DNA of 64,000 bases from the NCBI GenBank assembly GCA_947501615.1, contig CANMWK010000007.1, positions 1 through 64,000 of the forward strand. The letters run 5' to 3'. The position numbers and the translations under genes are program-made. This document shows, in pieces, positions 8,458 to 19,592 of this stretch. Numbering within the stretch: position 1 is the stretch's first letter; each line of letters opens with the position of its first letter. The stretch comes from an uncultured Tenacibaculum sp. (GTDB lineage: Bacteria; Bacteroidota; Bacteroidia; Flavobacteriales; Flavobacteriaceae). The notes under the pieces are model-generated. The model saw nothing but the letters and a program-made list of their open reading frames with translations, was not told the DNA's origin and did no database searches.

Positions 8458-9540
8458 ATGTCTAAGCAGCAGGAGAACGAAGAAGTAGATTTAGGATCTT
8501 TATTTGTTATTATTGGAAGAGGTTTTACCAAGCTTTTTAATTTTATAGGAAGTATTTTTCAGGGAGTTTTTAATTTTTTGATAACTTTTTTACTGTTTTT
8601 AAAATCTAATATTTTAAAAATAGGTATTGCAGCTGTTGTAGGTGGTGTTGCGGGTTTTGTAGTTGAACAACGATCAGGAACAAAATACATAGCAAACTTA
8701 TATGTAAAACCTAATTTTGGTAGTGCAAGACAATTGTATAACAATATTCAGTTTTATGATGATTTAGTAAGTCAATATGATGATTTAGTAGCTAAGAAAA
8801 AAGGTTCAGAATTATCAAAGATTTTTGATATTTCTCCAGAAGAAGCAAAATCAATAAAAAAATTTTCTATTAAACCTGTAATTAATGAGAATGATATTCT
8901 TACTTCATTTGATGAGTTAATGCAATCTATTGATACGGCAACGGTGAAAAGTTATTCGTATGCAAAATTTAAGGCAACATTTACAGATGTCGATTATAAA
9001 GTTCATGAAATTTCTGTGATTTCATCAAAAAATGATGTCTTTCAAAAATTGAGTATCCCAATAATTTCATCGATTGTTAATAACGATTATTATAAAACCC
9101 TAAAAGGGAATAACAAAAAAAGTCTTTTAAGAACTGATGCATTACTGAAAAAGAATTTACAACAAGCAGATTCATTACATGATGTATATAAAAAAGTACT
9201 TTTAGAGGAAGCTAAAAAAACATCTTCAGGAACAACAATAAGTCTTCGAGAAAGGAATAACATGACCACAAATAGGGAGTTAGAACTTTTTGAGATGAGT
9301 TTAAAACTAAATGAAGAATTGGTTGAGGTAAGCGATGATTTATCTGAAAAATCAGAAATTATAAACATTGTGTCTAACTTCCAACCTATTGGGCATAAAG
9401 TAAAGGAAATTCAAAAAAATAAGGGGTTTCAGTATGCTTTAATAGGAATCGTCTTAATGATTATTGTTTTATTATTGATCCAATTAAATGCATTTTTAAA
9501 AATACAGGAAAGTAAAAAAGCTTCTTTACATAATAAATAA
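8458..9540 (+). CDS. Wzz-like chain-length regulator
   Basis: This 360-aa inner-membrane protein has a long N-terminal hydrophobic region, a membrane segment near 60-75, a large periplasmic domain with a coiled coil (~215-315), and a C-terminal membrane helix near 325-345 followed by a short basic tail. This topology fits polysaccharide co-polymerases (Wzz) that set O-antigen or capsule chain length, although sequence motifs are weak and there is no tyrosine-kinase domain. Its position 12 bp before gmd, at the head of the surface-polysaccharide operon, supports this. Confidence 0.6.
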   Translation: MSKQQENEEVDLGSLFVIIGRGFTKLFNFIGSIFQGVFNFLITFLLFLKSNILKIGIAAVVGGVAGFVVEQRSGTKYIANLYVKPNFGSARQLYNNIQFYDDLVSQYDDLVAKKKGSELSKIFDISPEEAKSIKKFSIKPVINENDILTSFDELMQSIDTATVKSYSYAKFKATFTDVDYKVHEISVISSKNDVFQKLSIPIISSIVNNDYYKTLKGNNKKSLLRTDALLKKNLQQADSLHDVYKKVLLEEAKKTSSGTTISLRERNNMTTNRELELFEMSLKLNEELVEVSDDLSEKSEIINIVSNFQPIGHKVKEIQKNKGFQYALIGIVLMIIVLLLIQLNAFLKIQESKKASLHNK

Positions 9541-9552
9541 CTAGATCCAAAC

Positions 9553-10668
9553 GTGAGAAAAACTGCATTAATAACAGGAATTACGGGGCAAGATGGAGCA
9601 TATCTAGCAGAATTTTTATTAAGGAAAAATTATATTGTTCATGGAATTAAGAGGCGAGCATCTAGTTTTAATACACAACGGATAGATCATCTGTATCAAG
9701 ATCCTCATGCTGAACATAGGAATCTAATTCTTCATTATGGAGATATGACAGATGGAACAAATTTGATTCGAATTCTACAAGAAGTTCAGCCTGATGAAAT
9801 TTACAATTTGGCAGCGATGAGCCATGTGCATGTTTCTTTTCAGACACCAGAATACACAGCAAATGTTGATGGCTTAGGAACATTGCGTTTACTTGAGGCA
9901 ATTCGAATTTTAAAGCTTGAAAAGAAAACAAAGATTTATCAAGCCTCCACATCCGAATTATATGGTAAAGTACAAGAGGTTCCTCAAACAGAAAAAACAC
10001 CCTTTTACCCAAGAAGTCCATATGGAGTTGCAAAAATGTATGCCTATTGGATTACTGTAAACTACAGAGAAGCCTATGATATTTTTGCCTGTAACGGAAT
10101 TTTATTTAATCACGAATCTCCTATTAGAGGAGAAACATTTGTAACTCGAAAAATTACAAGAGCTGTTTCTAAAATAGCCTATGGTTTACAGGATAAATTG
10201 TATTTAGGAAATTTAAATGCACAACGAGATTGGGGGCATGCTAAAGATTATGTGCGAATGATGTGGATGATTTTGCAAGCCGAACAACCAGAAGACTGGG
10301 TTATAGCTACTGGTAAAACTACCACAGTACGAGATTTTGTAAAAATGGCGTTTCATGAAATTGGTGTTGAATTAGATTTTATTGGAGAAGGAAAAGAAGA
10401 ATTAGGGAAAGTAAAATCCTGTTCAAAGTCTCAATTTAACTTGGAAGTTGGTAAGACTGTAGTTTGTATTGACCCTCATTATTACAGACCTACTGAGGTA
10501 GATTTATTAATTGGAGATGCATCTAAAGCTAAAAATAAGTTAGGATGGACACCTGAGTATACTCTCGAAGACATGATTAAGGAGATGATGAGAAGTGATT
10601 TGAAATTGGTGGAAAGAGAAACCTACTTGCAACAAGGAGGTCATGATATTTTAAATAGTTATGAATAA
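9553..10668 (+). CDS. gmd: GDP-mannose 4,6-dehydratase
   Basis: This 371-aa short-chain dehydrogenase-type enzyme converts GDP-D-mannose to GDP-4-keto-6-deoxymannose, the first step to GDP-L-fucose. The NAD(P) motif [12 protein letters not shown] is at residues 8-19, the catalytic [16 protein letters not shown] block is near 130, and Tyr-x-x-x-Lys is in [10 protein letters not shown] near 158. The start is GTG at 9553. It overlaps fcl by 8 bp, so the two consecutive enzymes are translationally coupled. The product supplies the adjacent glycosyltransferases. Confidence 0.96.
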   Translation: MRKTALITGITGQDGAYLAEFLLRKNYIVHGIKRRASSFNTQRIDHLYQDPHAEHRNLILHYGDMTDGTNLIRILQEVQPDEIYNLAAMSHVHVSFQTPEYTANVDGLGTLRLLEAIRILKLEKKTKIYQASTSELYGKVQEVPQTEKTPFYPRSPYGVAKMYAYWITVNYREAYDIFACNGILFNHESPIRGETFVTRKITRAVSKIAYGLQDKLYLGNLNAQRDWGHAKDYVRMMWMILQAEQPEDWVIATGKTTTVRDFVKMAFHEIGVELDFIGEGKEELGKVKSCSKSQFNLEVGKTVVCIDPHYYRPTEVDLLIGDASKAKNKLGWTPEYTLEDMIKEMMRSDLKLVERETYLQQGGHDILNSYE

Positions 10669-11722
10669 GTCATCTAAAATATATGTAGCTGGTCATAGAG
10701 GTTTAGTGGGTAGTGCTATTCTAAAAAACCTTAAACAAAAAGGGTATACAAATATAATCACAAGAACTCACAAAGAGTTAGACTTAACGAATCAAGTGGA
10801 AACTGCTTCTTTTTTTGAAAAAGAAAAACCAGAATATGTTTTTTTAGCTGCTGCTAAAGTTGGTGGAATTGTAGCCAATACTACCTATAGAGCAGATTTT
10901 ATTTATAATAACTTAATGATTCAAAATAATGTGATTCACGAAAGTTATAAGCATAAAGTAAAGAAATTGTTGTTTTTAGGTAGTACTTGTATTTACCCCA
11001 AAAACGCATCGCAACCATTGAAAGAAAATTCATTACTAACAAATGAACTAGAATACACAAACGAGCCGTATGCAATAGCAAAAATTGCCGGTATAAAAAT
11101 GTGTGAGAGTTATAATTTACAGTATGGAACAAATTTTATATCTGTAATGCCAACTAATCTCTACGGACCTAATGATAATTTCGATCTGGAAAAATCACAT
11201 GTTTTACCAGCGTTAATTCGAAAAATTCATTTAGCTAAATTATTAGAAGAAGGAAATCAAGAGGCTGTAATGAAAGATTTACAGGTTAATACTTTTGAAG
11301 CAGCACAAGTTATTTTATCAAGATTTGGGGTGTCGTCTGAAGGTGTAGAGATTTGGGGATCTGGCAAACCAATGCGAGAGTTTTTGTGGAGTGAAGATAT
11401 GGCAGATGCCTGTGTTCATATTATGAATGAAGTTGATTTTAAAGACTTAATTAAAGATGCTAAAGAAATAAAGAACACACATATAAATATTGGTACAGGA
11501 AAAGAAATATCAATACAAGAATTGGCCCTGTTAATTAAAAGAAAGGTAGGATTTAATGGTGTATTAATGTTTAATACTAACAAACCTGACGGTACTTTGA
11601 GAAAGGTTACTGATGTTTCTAAATTAAATGAGTTAGGGTGGAAGCATTTCGTTGAACTCAACGAAGGAATTGATAGAATGCACAAATGGTATAAAGATTC
11701 CATTACTCAAAAAAATGAATAA
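10661..11722 (+). CDS. fcl: GDP-L-fucose synthase
   Basis: This 353-aa bifunctional epimerase/reductase makes GDP-L-fucose from GDP-4-keto-6-deoxymannose using NADPH. It shows [10 protein letters not shown] at the N-terminus, the catalytic Ser-Thr-Cys in [15 protein letters not shown] (near 107), and [15 protein letters not shown] (Tyr-x-x-x-Lys, near 140). Compared with the E. coli enzyme it has an insertion near 185-225, as many bacterial Fcl proteins do. It overlaps gmd upstream and the flippase downstream (ATGAATAA). Confidence 0.96.
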   Translation: MNKSSKIYVAGHRGLVGSAILKNLKQKGYTNIITRTHKELDLTNQVETASFFEKEKPEYVFLAAAKVGGIVANTTYRADFIYNNLMIQNNVIHESYKHKVKKLLFLGSTCIYPKNASQPLKENSLLTNELEYTNEPYAIAKIAGIKMCESYNLQYGTNFISVMPTNLYGPNDNFDLEKSHVLPALIRKIHLAKLLEEGNQEAVMKDLQVNTFEAAQVILSRFGVSSEGVEIWGSGKPMREFLWSEDMADACVHIMNEVDFKDLIKDAKEIKNTHINIGTGKEISIQELALLIKRKVGFNGVLMFNTNKPDGTLRKVTDVSKLNELGWKHFVELNEGIDRMHKWYKDSITQKNE

Positions 11723-12944
11723 AAACTATATCATTGTAATTAAAAACCTTTCGTTTTTAACGCTCTCTAGAGGTGTAAATGTAGCAACAAAGTTTTTTTT
11801 AGCAGCATATTTAATACGTGTTTTAGGAAATGTTAATTACGGTATTTTAACTTGGGTTGATTCTCTAATTCAATATTTTTTGATTTTTATAAATTTTGGC
11901 TTTAACATTTATGCTGCCAAATATGTAGTAACGTATAAATCCAATCCACAAAAACTTAATTCGATAGTTAGTTCGATTTTTACAATTAAATTTCTGTTCT
12001 TAATACTTAGTTTTCTTATTCTATATTCTTTATCGTATTTAGATGTTTTTCATTTGTATAACCATTTTTTGTTTCTGATGTTATTGATGGGTTTTGGAGA
12101 AGTTTTTTTTCCAATTTGGTATTTTCAAGGTATTGAAAAATTACAATTAGCTACTTACATTGTAGTTTTTTCAAGAATAGTATTAATACTTGGAACATTA
12201 TTTTTCGTAGTTCAAGAGCAAGATATAATAAATTATATTTATGTATTGGTTATTTCAAACTTATTAATGGGTGTAGTTGGGTATTACATACTATTGAAAC
12301 AATATAAATTTCATTTTATTAAAATAAAAATAAAGCAGATAAATACGATTTTAAAAGAAGCATACTTGTTTTTTTTAGGGCTATTTTTATCACTTACTTT
12401 TAATCTTTTAACCATTTTTTTAATCGGATTGTTTTATTCTATGGATTATGTTAGTGGTTTTGATATTGCCTTGAAGATTGTATTGGTTTGTATAATTCCT
12501 TTTGATATGTTACAGCAAGCTATTTATCCAACTATTGTAAGAACAAAAGATAAAAGAATGATAAAAAAGAGTCTTTTTGTAAGTTTTCTTATTGGGTGTT
12601 TTTTAAGCGTTATGTTATTTTTCTTCTCAGAGGAATTATTATTACTTTTTGGAGGTAAAGAAATGATTTTTTACAAGGATGTTTTAAAAACGTTAGCCAT
12701 TATTCCTCCAATGGTAGCTGTTACGTTAATTTTAGGTACAGGAACCTTAGTAGCCTTTGGGTTTCAAAAAGAGTTTAATTTATCTCTAATAATTGCTGCA
12801 CTACAGTTTTTGTTTTTAGTATTTATTTTGTACATAATGAATGAACTTACTTTTTGGAATTTAATTTATCTAAGAGTGTTTTCTGATTTTGTATTAATGT
12901 TGATCAGGGTTTATTATGTAACTAAAAGAAAGATTTTAGTATGA
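11715..12944 (+). CDS. Polysaccharide flippase, Wzx/MVF type
   Basis: A very hydrophobic protein of about 409 aa with some 12 membrane helices. The opening ([28 protein letters not shown]) followed by [12 protein letters not shown] is typical of Wzx flippases that move undecaprenyl-linked repeat units across the inner membrane. The frame is open from 11652, but the ATG at 11715, overlapping the fcl stop as ATGAATAA, is the natural start. The stop overlaps the next gene as ATGA. Confidence 0.85.
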   Translation: MNKNYIIVIKNLSFLTLSRGVNVATKFFLAAYLIRVLGNVNYGILTWVDSLIQYFLIFINFGFNIYAAKYVVTYKSNPQKLNSIVSSIFTIKFLFLILSFLILYSLSYLDVFHLYNHFLFLMLLMGFGEVFFPIWYFQGIEKLQLATYIVVFSRIVLILGTLFFVVQEQDIINYIYVLVISNLLMGVVGYYILLKQYKFHFIKIKIKQINTILKEAYLFFLGLFLSLTFNLLTIFLIGLFYSMDYVSGFDIALKIVLVCIIPFDMLQQAIYPTIVRTKDKRMIKKSLFVSFLIGCFLSVMLFFFSEELLLLFGGKEMIFYKDVLKTLAIIPPMVAVTLILGTGTLVAFGFQKEFNLSLIIAALQFLFLVFILYIMNELTFWNLIYLRVFSDFVLMLIRVYYVTKRKILV

Positions 12945-14179
12945 TGTTAAAAAAAGAACAAAATACAGTGTTAAAATTTTTATTATATCTACTGTTTTTT
13001 GATGTTCTAATCGTATTTACATTAGAGCAATTTTTTATGCATAGTTTTTCTTTTATACCATTTTATAGAATAGGAGTTATTATTTTTTCATTTTGCTTTT
13101 TCATACCTCATTTTTTATATACTAAAATTAGCCTTAAAGAAAAGATTACCAATGAATTTTTAATTGTTATTCTTTGGAGTATATTTACAATTTTTGAGTT
13201 TTTTCATGGTGTATTAAGGTTTAATCCCAAAATATATGTAACTGCAGATTTTGTTTACATTATGTTTGGGCTTTTTTTGTTTTTATTAATAACGAAAAGC
13301 CCTACTATAAAAGTAAGTTATAACTTTTCTTTTTTTTTGTTTAAATTTCTAATTTCTATTGTATTATTCTTAATTTTTGATGTTACAATTTCAGAGGTTT
13401 TTTTCCTGATATTACTCACATTACTCTACTATTATTTTAATCAAAAAAAATACCTGATTTCATTATTATTACTCGTTGTTTTTATCTATCAAACAGCAAA
13501 TTCTAATAGAGCATTACTAGTTTGTTTTGTAACTATCTTTAGTTTTATTGGAATAGAAAAAATTAAAAACGTTGTCAATAAAATAGATCTGTTGATTATT
13601 TTAACAATAGTATTTGTACTCCTTTTAAGTTTTTACCAAGAATTAATTCTGGGCTTACAAAGTTTAGTTCCTGAAGGAAGTCAGATGTATTATAGAATAG
13701 ATCAGTTAAGTAAAATTTTAAGTAAAGGAATTGATTATAACAACCCTTATCATACCTCAATAGCACAAAGAATTATAGAAGTGAAACTCGTGGTTTCTAG
13801 TTGGACAAATAGTATATGGTCTTTCCTTTTTGGTGAAGGCTTGGGAGCTGTTATTAATGGTGATTTATTAATAGATCCTTCGGTTAAAAAAACAGCCTTG
13901 TTGGGTTCAAGTACAATACATAATATACACATACTACCATTTTCATTTATACATAAATACGGTTTATTAGGGTTAAGTATGTTTGTTTTTTTAGTAATAG
14001 ATTTTTTTAATTCAGTAAAAAGAATAATTGAGAGAAATAGTTTATTTGTTTTTTGGGATTTACTTTTTGTACTAATTTTTATCTACGCTATACCAGCTGC
14101 ATCTTTTCTATGGACTACACCCGTTTTTTGGATTGCATTTGGAATGAAATCTATAAAAAGTAAAGTTGCAGATGAATAG
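12941..14179 (+). CDS. O-antigen polymerase-like membrane protein (Wzy candidate)
   Basis: A 412-aa protein with about ten membrane helices and one large extracytoplasmic loop near 225-300, the usual plan for Wzy polymerases, which join lipid-linked repeat units in the periplasm. Wzy proteins share little sequence, so the call rests on topology and position between flippase and transferases. The start overlaps the flippase stop by 4 bp. It and the next gene could each be polymerase or ligase. Confidence 0.65.
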   Translation: MMLKKEQNTVLKFLLYLLFFDVLIVFTLEQFFMHSFSFIPFYRIGVIIFSFCFFIPHFLYTKISLKEKITNEFLIVILWSIFTIFEFFHGVLRFNPKIYVTADFVYIMFGLFLFLLITKSPTIKVSYNFSFFLFKFLISIVLFLIFDVTISEVFFLILLTLLYYYFNQKKYLISLLLLVVFIYQTANSNRALLVCFVTIFSFIGIEKIKNVVNKIDLLIILTIVFVLLLSFYQELILGLQSLVPEGSQMYYRIDQLSKILSKGIDYNNPYHTSIAQRIIEVKLVVSSWTNSIWSFLFGEGLGAVINGDLLIDPSVKKTALLGSSTIHNIHILPFSFIHKYGLLGLSMFVFLVIDFFNSVKRIIERNSLFVFWDLLFVLIFIYAIPAASFLWTTPVFWIAFGMKSIKSKVADE

Positions 14180-15374
14180 GAAGAATAAAATAGTGTATGG
14201 GGTAATCTCTATGTTTTGTTTTATGTCGTTGATACCCAATTTTTTAAAGGGGGTTCCTGTGGTATTTTTGTTTTTTGTATCAATATATATATATGTCAAA
14301 ACTAAAGAGAAAAATAATTTTCCTAAAAAGGATATTTTTATATTATCATTACCTTACACTATACTATTGCCTAGTCTCATATATACAGAAAATTTGTATC
14401 GGATAGATATGACATTAAGTGCAAGGCTAAGCTTATTATTGTTACCTATATCCATGGGGTTGTTGTACAGCAGTAAAATAAAAATACATAAAGAACGAAT
14501 ACCATTTTTGTTTGTTCTAGGAGGTGCTATATATGCTATTTTCATTTTATTTTACTTTTTACAATTAGGTTTTTTTACTAATAAGATTCATCTTAATTCA
14601 GCTGTAGATTATCTTAATACAGAAATGCCTTTAATTAAGCAACATCCTATATATGCGTCTATATTTTTAGGAATTTCACTTTTGTTTTTTTTATTTGAAC
14701 TTTTAAATGTTCAGATAGAAAAGAAGAAAAAAATTGTCTTAATTGTATTTGCAATACCTATTATTGTTACACTATTAATCCTGGCACGAAAAGGGGTTTT
14801 ACTTTCGTTGTTCATTATTACAGTCTTATTAGTTTTATATAGAATTAATAATTTTAAATTAAAATTAACTGTAGTTGGAGTATTGCTATTGATATCAGTT
14901 TTTTCTTGGAATGTACCATCTATCAAATCAAGGTTTTCAGAGCTTTTTAGAAAATCAACATACACAAAAACTGATAGTAATAATTCGACAAGTATTAGAG
15001 TAGCTATTTATAATTGCGCGATTCAAAAAATAAAACAAGCCACTATAATAGGTTATGGTTTAGGTGATGTAAAAAATGAATTAAAAAAATGTTATAAGGA
15101 TAACAAAAGTTTTAGTAATCTTGAAGGTTTTTATAATTCACATAATCAATATTTTAGTTATATGTTAGCTGCTGGTTTGTTCGGGTTATTCGGACTATTA
15201 TTTTTTATTTTTAAATTATTGCATATTGGTATACAAATACATCAAACGTCTCTAATCTTTATTGTTTTATTTTTTGCTATTGTAATGTTGTTTGAAAATA
15301 TTTTAGAAAGACAAGCAGGTTTAACCATTTTTTCATTTTTAACTTCGTTTCTGTATTTTGAGAGAAAAGTTTAA
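14172..15374 (+). CDS. O-antigen ligase/polymerase-like membrane protein
   Basis: A 400-aa multi-pass protein with the Wzy_C/WaaL pattern: many helices, then a periplasmic loop containing TSIRVAIYNCAIQ (near 280) and NSHNQYFSYMLAAGLFGLFGL (near 325), where the NxHNQ-type His is the conserved ligase/polymerase feature. The ATG at 14172, overlapping the previous stop as ATGAATAG, is preferred to a TTG two codons earlier. It may ligate or polymerise the fucose-containing glycan. Confidence 0.7.
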   Translation: MNRKNKIVYGVISMFCFMSLIPNFLKGVPVVFLFFVSIYIYVKTKEKNNFPKKDIFILSLPYTILLPSLIYTENLYRIDMTLSARLSLLLLPISMGLLYSSKIKIHKERIPFLFVLGGAIYAIFILFYFLQLGFFTNKIHLNSAVDYLNTEMPLIKQHPIYASIFLGISLLFFLFELLNVQIEKKKKIVLIVFAIPIIVTLLILARKGVLLSLFIITVLLVLYRINNFKLKLTVVGVLLLISVFSWNVPSIKSRFSELFRKSTYTKTDSNNSTSIRVAIYNCAIQKIKQATIIGYGLGDVKNELKKCYKDNKSFSNLEGFYNSHNQYFSYMLAAGLFGLFGLLFFIFKLLHIGIQIHQTSLIFIVLFFAIVMLFENILERQAGLTIFSFLTSFLYFERKV

Positions 15375-16455
15375 GCGAATATTATTAATAGGACCTTTTC
15401 CAGATCCTATATCTGGTGTATCATTAGCAAATAAAGTTGTTAAAAATGTACTTGATGCATCTAATGAGTATACAACAACAATTGTGAATACATCTTATCC
15501 TTATTTTGATGAGTATGTAGGTAAATTCTCAATAAAAAAACTCCTATTTTTTCTAAAAATAAATAGTAGTTTTTTTAAGATTTTTAATGCAGATATAGTT
15601 TACATAACACCTGGGCAAACTTTTTTTGGAATAGTAAAATATTCAGTAATCATTCTTTTATCAAAACTTTTAAGAAAAGAGCTTGTCATACATGTTCATG
15701 GTAATTATCTAGGATATTGTTATTCGCAATTAAAAGGAATAAAAAGAAAAATGTTCTATGCTTTAGTATCTCAATTTTCCAAAGGAATAGTACTTTCAAA
15801 GTTATTGAGAAACAACTTAACCCCTTTTTTAGATGAGGATAAAATTTATGAATTACCTAATTTTGCTGAAGATTATCTTTTAGAAGATGAAAACAGTAAA
15901 TTACTTACCAATAATAATAAATTACAAATTGTTTTTTTGAGTAATTTAATGCTCGAAAAAGGGATATTAGTTTTATTAAATGCTTTAAAGTATCTTGAAG
16001 ATCAGAATATTCCTTACGAAGCAAGAATAGCAGGTAATATTGACGCTACTATTGAAAAAGAAATTCTTGATAACATAAAGAGTTTAAAAAACACTAGTTA
16101 TATAGGAGTTGTTAAAGGAAATGAAAAGAAGGATTTATTAAGTTGGAGTAACACATTTATTTTACCAACTTATTATAAAATGGAAGGACAACCAATTTCA
16201 ATTTTAGAAGCATTGGCAACTGAAAATTTAATTATTACAACAGCACATGCTGGTATTTTAGACGTTATTAACAACAAAGAACACGGTTTTTTAGTTGAAA
16301 AAAGAAATGTTGAAAGTTTACAGGTTGTATTAACAGAGTTGTCTAATAATTTAACATTAGTGCATTCTATAAGAAGAAAAAATAAAGAGTATTTTAAAAA
16401 TAACTTTACAATTAATCAGTTTAAAAATAGAATTATTAAAATATTAAATGCCTAA
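15358..16455 (+). CDS. Glycosyltransferase family 4
   Basis: A 365-aa cytoplasmic GT-B transferase. The N-terminal acceptor domain has GPFPDPISGVSLANK; the C-terminal donor domain has VFLSNLMLEKGILVLL and the E-x7-E type motif in EGQPISILEALATEN (near 275-290, written MEGQPISILEALA in the protein). The only start near the frame opening is TTG at 15358, overlapping the previous gene by 17 bp. It adds one sugar of the repeat unit; donor and acceptor are unknown. Confidence 0.82.
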   Translation: MREKFKRILLIGPFPDPISGVSLANKVVKNVLDASNEYTTTIVNTSYPYFDEYVGKFSIKKLLFFLKINSSFFKIFNADIVYITPGQTFFGIVKYSVIILLSKLLRKELVIHVHGNYLGYCYSQLKGIKRKMFYALVSQFSKGIVLSKLLRNNLTPFLDEDKIYELPNFAEDYLLEDENSKLLTNNNKLQIVFLSNLMLEKGILVLLNALKYLEDQNIPYEARIAGNIDATIEKEILDNIKSLKNTSYIGVVKGNEKKDLLSWSNTFILPTYYKMEGQPISILEALATENLIITTAHAGILDVINNKEHGFLVEKRNVESLQVVLTELSNNLTLVHSIRRKNKEYFKNNFTINQFKNRIIKILNA

Positions 16456-17014
16456 CTATCAAGATTTATCTGAATTTAAACTCCCCAAAAATTTTAGAGG
16501 TAGAAATGCATTTGTAGTACAACTATGGTGGTTAGTACAAACATTGTTTTTTAATACATCTCCACAAGTATTTTATGGATGGAGACGCTTTTTATTACGT
16601 CTTTTTGGAGCCAAAATTGGAAAAAAAGTAATTATAAGACCTTCAGTAAAAACTACCTATCCATGGAAAGTGTCTATTGGTGATTATTCTTGGATTGGAG
16701 ATGATGTTGTGTTGTATAGTTTAGGTGAAATAGAAATAGGCAACAATGTAGTTGTATCACAAAAGAGTTATTTATGTACAGGATCGCATGATTATGTAAC
16801 CAAAAGCTTTCCTATTTTTGCTAAGAAGATAACAATTGAAGATGAATGTTGGATAGCAACCGATGTATTTGTAGCACCAGGAATTACCATTAAAAAAGGT
16901 ACTGTTGTAGGATCAAGAAGTAGTGTTTATAAAGATTTACCAGCTCATAAAGTATGTGTAGGGAATCCTGCAAAAGAGATTAAAGATAGAATTCAGGAGA
17001 ATGGAAGAAAATAG
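16448..17014 (+). CDS. wcaF: WcaF-type hexapeptide acetyltransferase
   Basis: A 188-aa left-handed beta-helix O-acetyltransferase of the colanic-acid WcaF family. The N-terminal block NFRGRNAFVVQLWWLVQ and GWRRFLLRLFGAKIG are typical, followed by hexapeptide repeats with the catalytic His in GSHDYVT (near 120). It is expected to acetylate a sugar of the repeat unit with acetyl-CoA. It overlaps its neighbours by 8 and 14 bp within the operon. Confidence 0.85.
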   Translation: MPNYQDLSEFKLPKNFRGRNAFVVQLWWLVQTLFFNTSPQVFYGWRRFLLRLFGAKIGKKVIIRPSVKTTYPWKVSIGDYSWIGDDVVLYSLGEIEIGNNVVVSQKSYLCTGSHDYVTKSFPIFAKKITIEDECWIATDVFVAPGITIKKGTVVGSRSSVYKDLPAHKVCVGNPAKEIKDRIQENGRK

Positions 17015-18236
17015 AAGTATAACAATTATTGGTGTTAATTATTATCCAGAAAATACGGCTATTGGATTATACACGACTCAGTTGGCTGAATATTTAGATA
17101 GTAGAAATATTAACGTTAATATAATTTGTGGTTTTCCTTATTACCCTGCTTGGAAGATAGATGATGATTACAAGAATAAAAGAAAATATACAAAGGAAGT
17201 AAATGGGAACATCACAATTTATCGTTACAAACAATATGTACCATCAAAGCCTACTTTTCTAAAACGAATAATTCATTTAATGGATTTTACTTTAGGAAGT
17301 ATTATAAATGTAATAAAGATAAAAAAAACAGATGTAGTATTGTGTGTAGTACCATTTACTAGTACAATAATCTTGGGTAAACTTTTAAGTATTCGAAAAA
17401 AAGCGAAACTTTGGGTTCATATTCAAGATTTTGAATTTGATGCTGCCTCTGAAACAAATTTAATAGGTAATAATAAGTTGCTTTTTAATATCCTTTTTAG
17501 CATAGAAAAGAGACTGTTAAATAGTGCTGATTTAACTAGTACAATAAGTAAGTCTATGTTTAATAAGCTCCGACTTAAGACAAAGGAAGGAAAAAGTAGA
17601 ACATTGTTACCTAATTGGGTAGATGTAAACAATATTTATCCAGAAAAATATAATACACATACATATTTAAAATCCAATAAATTTAAAATTTTATACGCTG
17701 GTAATATTGGTGAAAAACAAGATTGGAATTTTTTCTTAAATTTTTCTCGTAGCCTGGAGGGGAATGAAAATATAGAAATTGTAGTTGTTGGAGATGGAAG
17801 CAAGAAAAATTGGTTGTTAGACCAAATTAAAGAGCAGAATGTACTAAACGTAAAACATTTTTTACCTGTACCCTATGAAGAACTATCTGATTTATTATGT
17901 TCTGCAGACTTACACATTTTATTTCAGAAAGAAAATGTTAAAGATACTGTAATGCCTTCAAAAATTTTAGCAATGATGGCAAGTGAAAGACCTTCACTTA
18001 TTACTGGGAATGAAGATTCTGAGGTAGCTTCAATAATAAGAGAAGCCAAAGCAGGTAGATATTTACAATCCAAAGAAACTAATGAGGTAAAGGATTATAT
18101 AAATAACCTAGTTAGTAAAAAAAGAGAGTCTGTTGAGTATGGTAAAAGTGCTAGAGAATATGTGTCAGATAATTTCTCTAAACAAAATATTTTAAACAAG
18201 TTTTACGATACATTTGATAGTTTAAGTAATTATTAA
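17001..18236 (+). CDS. wcaI: WcaI-type glycosyltransferase family 4
   Basis: This 411-aa GT-B transferase resembles colanic-acid WcaI, which adds a fucose. The N-terminus ITIIGVNYYPENTAIGLYTT and CGFPYYPAWKI, with WVHIQDFEFDAA near 140, are characteristic; the donor domain has ILYAGNIGEKQDW and VMPSKILAMMASERP. It follows wcaF as in colanic-acid loci and overlaps it by 14 bp. Fucose as donor fits gmd-fcl upstream but is an inference. Confidence 0.8.
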   Translation: MEENRSITIIGVNYYPENTAIGLYTTQLAEYLDSRNINVNIICGFPYYPAWKIDDDYKNKRKYTKEVNGNITIYRYKQYVPSKPTFLKRIIHLMDFTLGSIINVIKIKKTDVVLCVVPFTSTIILGKLLSIRKKAKLWVHIQDFEFDAASETNLIGNNKLLFNILFSIEKRLLNSADLTSTISKSMFNKLRLKTKEGKSRTLLPNWVDVNNIYPEKYNTHTYLKSNKFKILYAGNIGEKQDWNFFLNFSRSLEGNENIEIVVVGDGSKKNWLLDQIKEQNVLNVKHFLPVPYEELSDLLCSADLHILFQKENVKDTVMPSKILAMMASERPSLITGNEDSEVASIIREAKAGRYLQSKETNEVKDYINNLVSKKRESVEYGKSAREYVSDNFSKQNILNKFYDTFDSLSNY

Positions 18237-18239
18237 AAT

Positions 18240-19592
18240 TTGAAAAAAAGATACTCAACATATATCCCTTACCTATCTTTAATAATAGATTTATTTATTA
18301 TAAATTTCTCACTATTATTATTAGAAGATAAAAATTATCTAAACACTCAGTTTTTAGTGTATATCAATTTATTTTGGATAATTTCTTCATTAATAACAAA
18401 CACTAATAAGAACTATAGATATTATAATTATTTTAAAATTTTATCACTTTTAGCTGGGCAAATTATATTGTTTGTATTGGGTTTTTTTACCTATTTTAGT
18501 TTGTTTAGAGAAGGGGATGTTGTGCATAATCAAACAAAAGTATTGGTTACAATCATAGTAACGATTAGTGTTGCCCATCTTATATTCTTTTATTTATTGA
18601 AAAAGTACAGAAGTTATGGAAAAAACTTTAGAAAGATAGTTGTTTTAGGGTTTGACGAATCTACAGTTGAACTTACAGACATGTTTAAAAACGAAAAAGA
18701 ATTGGGATATCAGTTTTTAGGTTTTTTTACTGATAATAAAACTGATGCAACTAATTTTTTAGGATCGTTGAAACAATATGAAAATTATGTTTTAAATAAT
18801 AATGTTGATGAAATTTATTGTTCTTTATCAGAATTAAAAAATAAGCAAATAAAAAAGATAAAAAAGTTTGCGATTCGTCATAAGAGAAAGGTAAAACTAA
18901 TCCCTAATGCCAACGAATTATATAATAAAAATACAGTAACAGAGTTTTATGGAGATTCTTTAGTGGTATTAAACGTAAAACAACTCCCTTTTGAATTTGT
19001 TGAAAACCGAATTATAAAAAGAATATTTGATGTGTTTTTCTCAGTATTTGTATGTGTTTTTATCATTTCTTGGTTATATCCTATTTTATGGATTTTAATA
19101 AAATTAGAGTCTAAAGGGCCGGTTATTTTTAAACAAAAAAGAGAAGGAATTAATGGAAAAGAATTTTTGTGTTACAAATTCAGATCTATGCGTTTAAATG
19201 AATTGTATCAAGGTCACACGGTTAAAGATGATAGTAGAGTAACTAAATTAGGAAGAGTTTTAAGAAAAACGAGTATAGATGAAATTCCTCAGTTTTTTAA
19301 TGTATTATTAGGAGACATGAGTGTAGTAGGACCAAGACCTCATATGGATATTCATTCGAAGAAATTCGATAGAGAAGTAGCAAATTACATGGAAAGAAAA
19401 TCTGTTAAGCCAGGGATAACTGGTTTAGCACAAATCAGTGGTTACAGAGGAGAGATAATTAAACAAGCGGATATAATAAATAGAGTTCGGTTTGATGTTT
19501 TTTATATAGAAAATTGGTCTCTAATGTTGGATGTAAAAATTATAATAAAAACAATTCTCAACATTTTAACAGGAGAAGAAAAAGCATATTAA
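18240..19592 (+). CDS. Undecaprenyl-phosphate sugar phosphotransferase (WcaJ/WbaP type)
   Basis: This 450-aa initiating transferase moves a sugar-1-phosphate onto undecaprenyl phosphate, starting repeat-unit synthesis. There are about four N-terminal membrane helices, a CoA-binding-like Rossmann domain (~135-230), one more helix near 270, then the bacterial sugar transferase domain with FKQKREGINGKEFLCYKFRSM, LRKTSIDEIPQFFNVL and VGPRP. The start is TTG at 18240. The gene ends TAA at 19590-19592, directly abutting the next frame. Confidence 0.9.
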   Translation: MKKRYSTYIPYLSLIIDLFIINFSLLLLEDKNYLNTQFLVYINLFWIISSLITNTNKNYRYYNYFKILSLLAGQIILFVLGFFTYFSLFREGDVVHNQTKVLVTIIVTISVAHLIFFYLLKKYRSYGKNFRKIVVLGFDESTVELTDMFKNEKELGYQFLGFFTDNKTDATNFLGSLKQYENYVLNNNVDEIYCSLSELKNKQIKKIKKFAIRHKRKVKLIPNANELYNKNTVTEFYGDSLVVLNVKQLPFEFVENRIIKRIFDVFFSVFVCVFIISWLYPILWILIKLESKGPVIFKQKREGINGKEFLCYKFRSMRLNELYQGHTVKDDSRVTKLGRVLRKTSIDEIPQFFNVLLGDMSVVGPRPHMDIHSKKFDREVANYMERKSVKPGITGLAQISGYRGEIIKQADIINRVRFDVFYIENWSLMLDVKIIIKTILNILTGEEKAY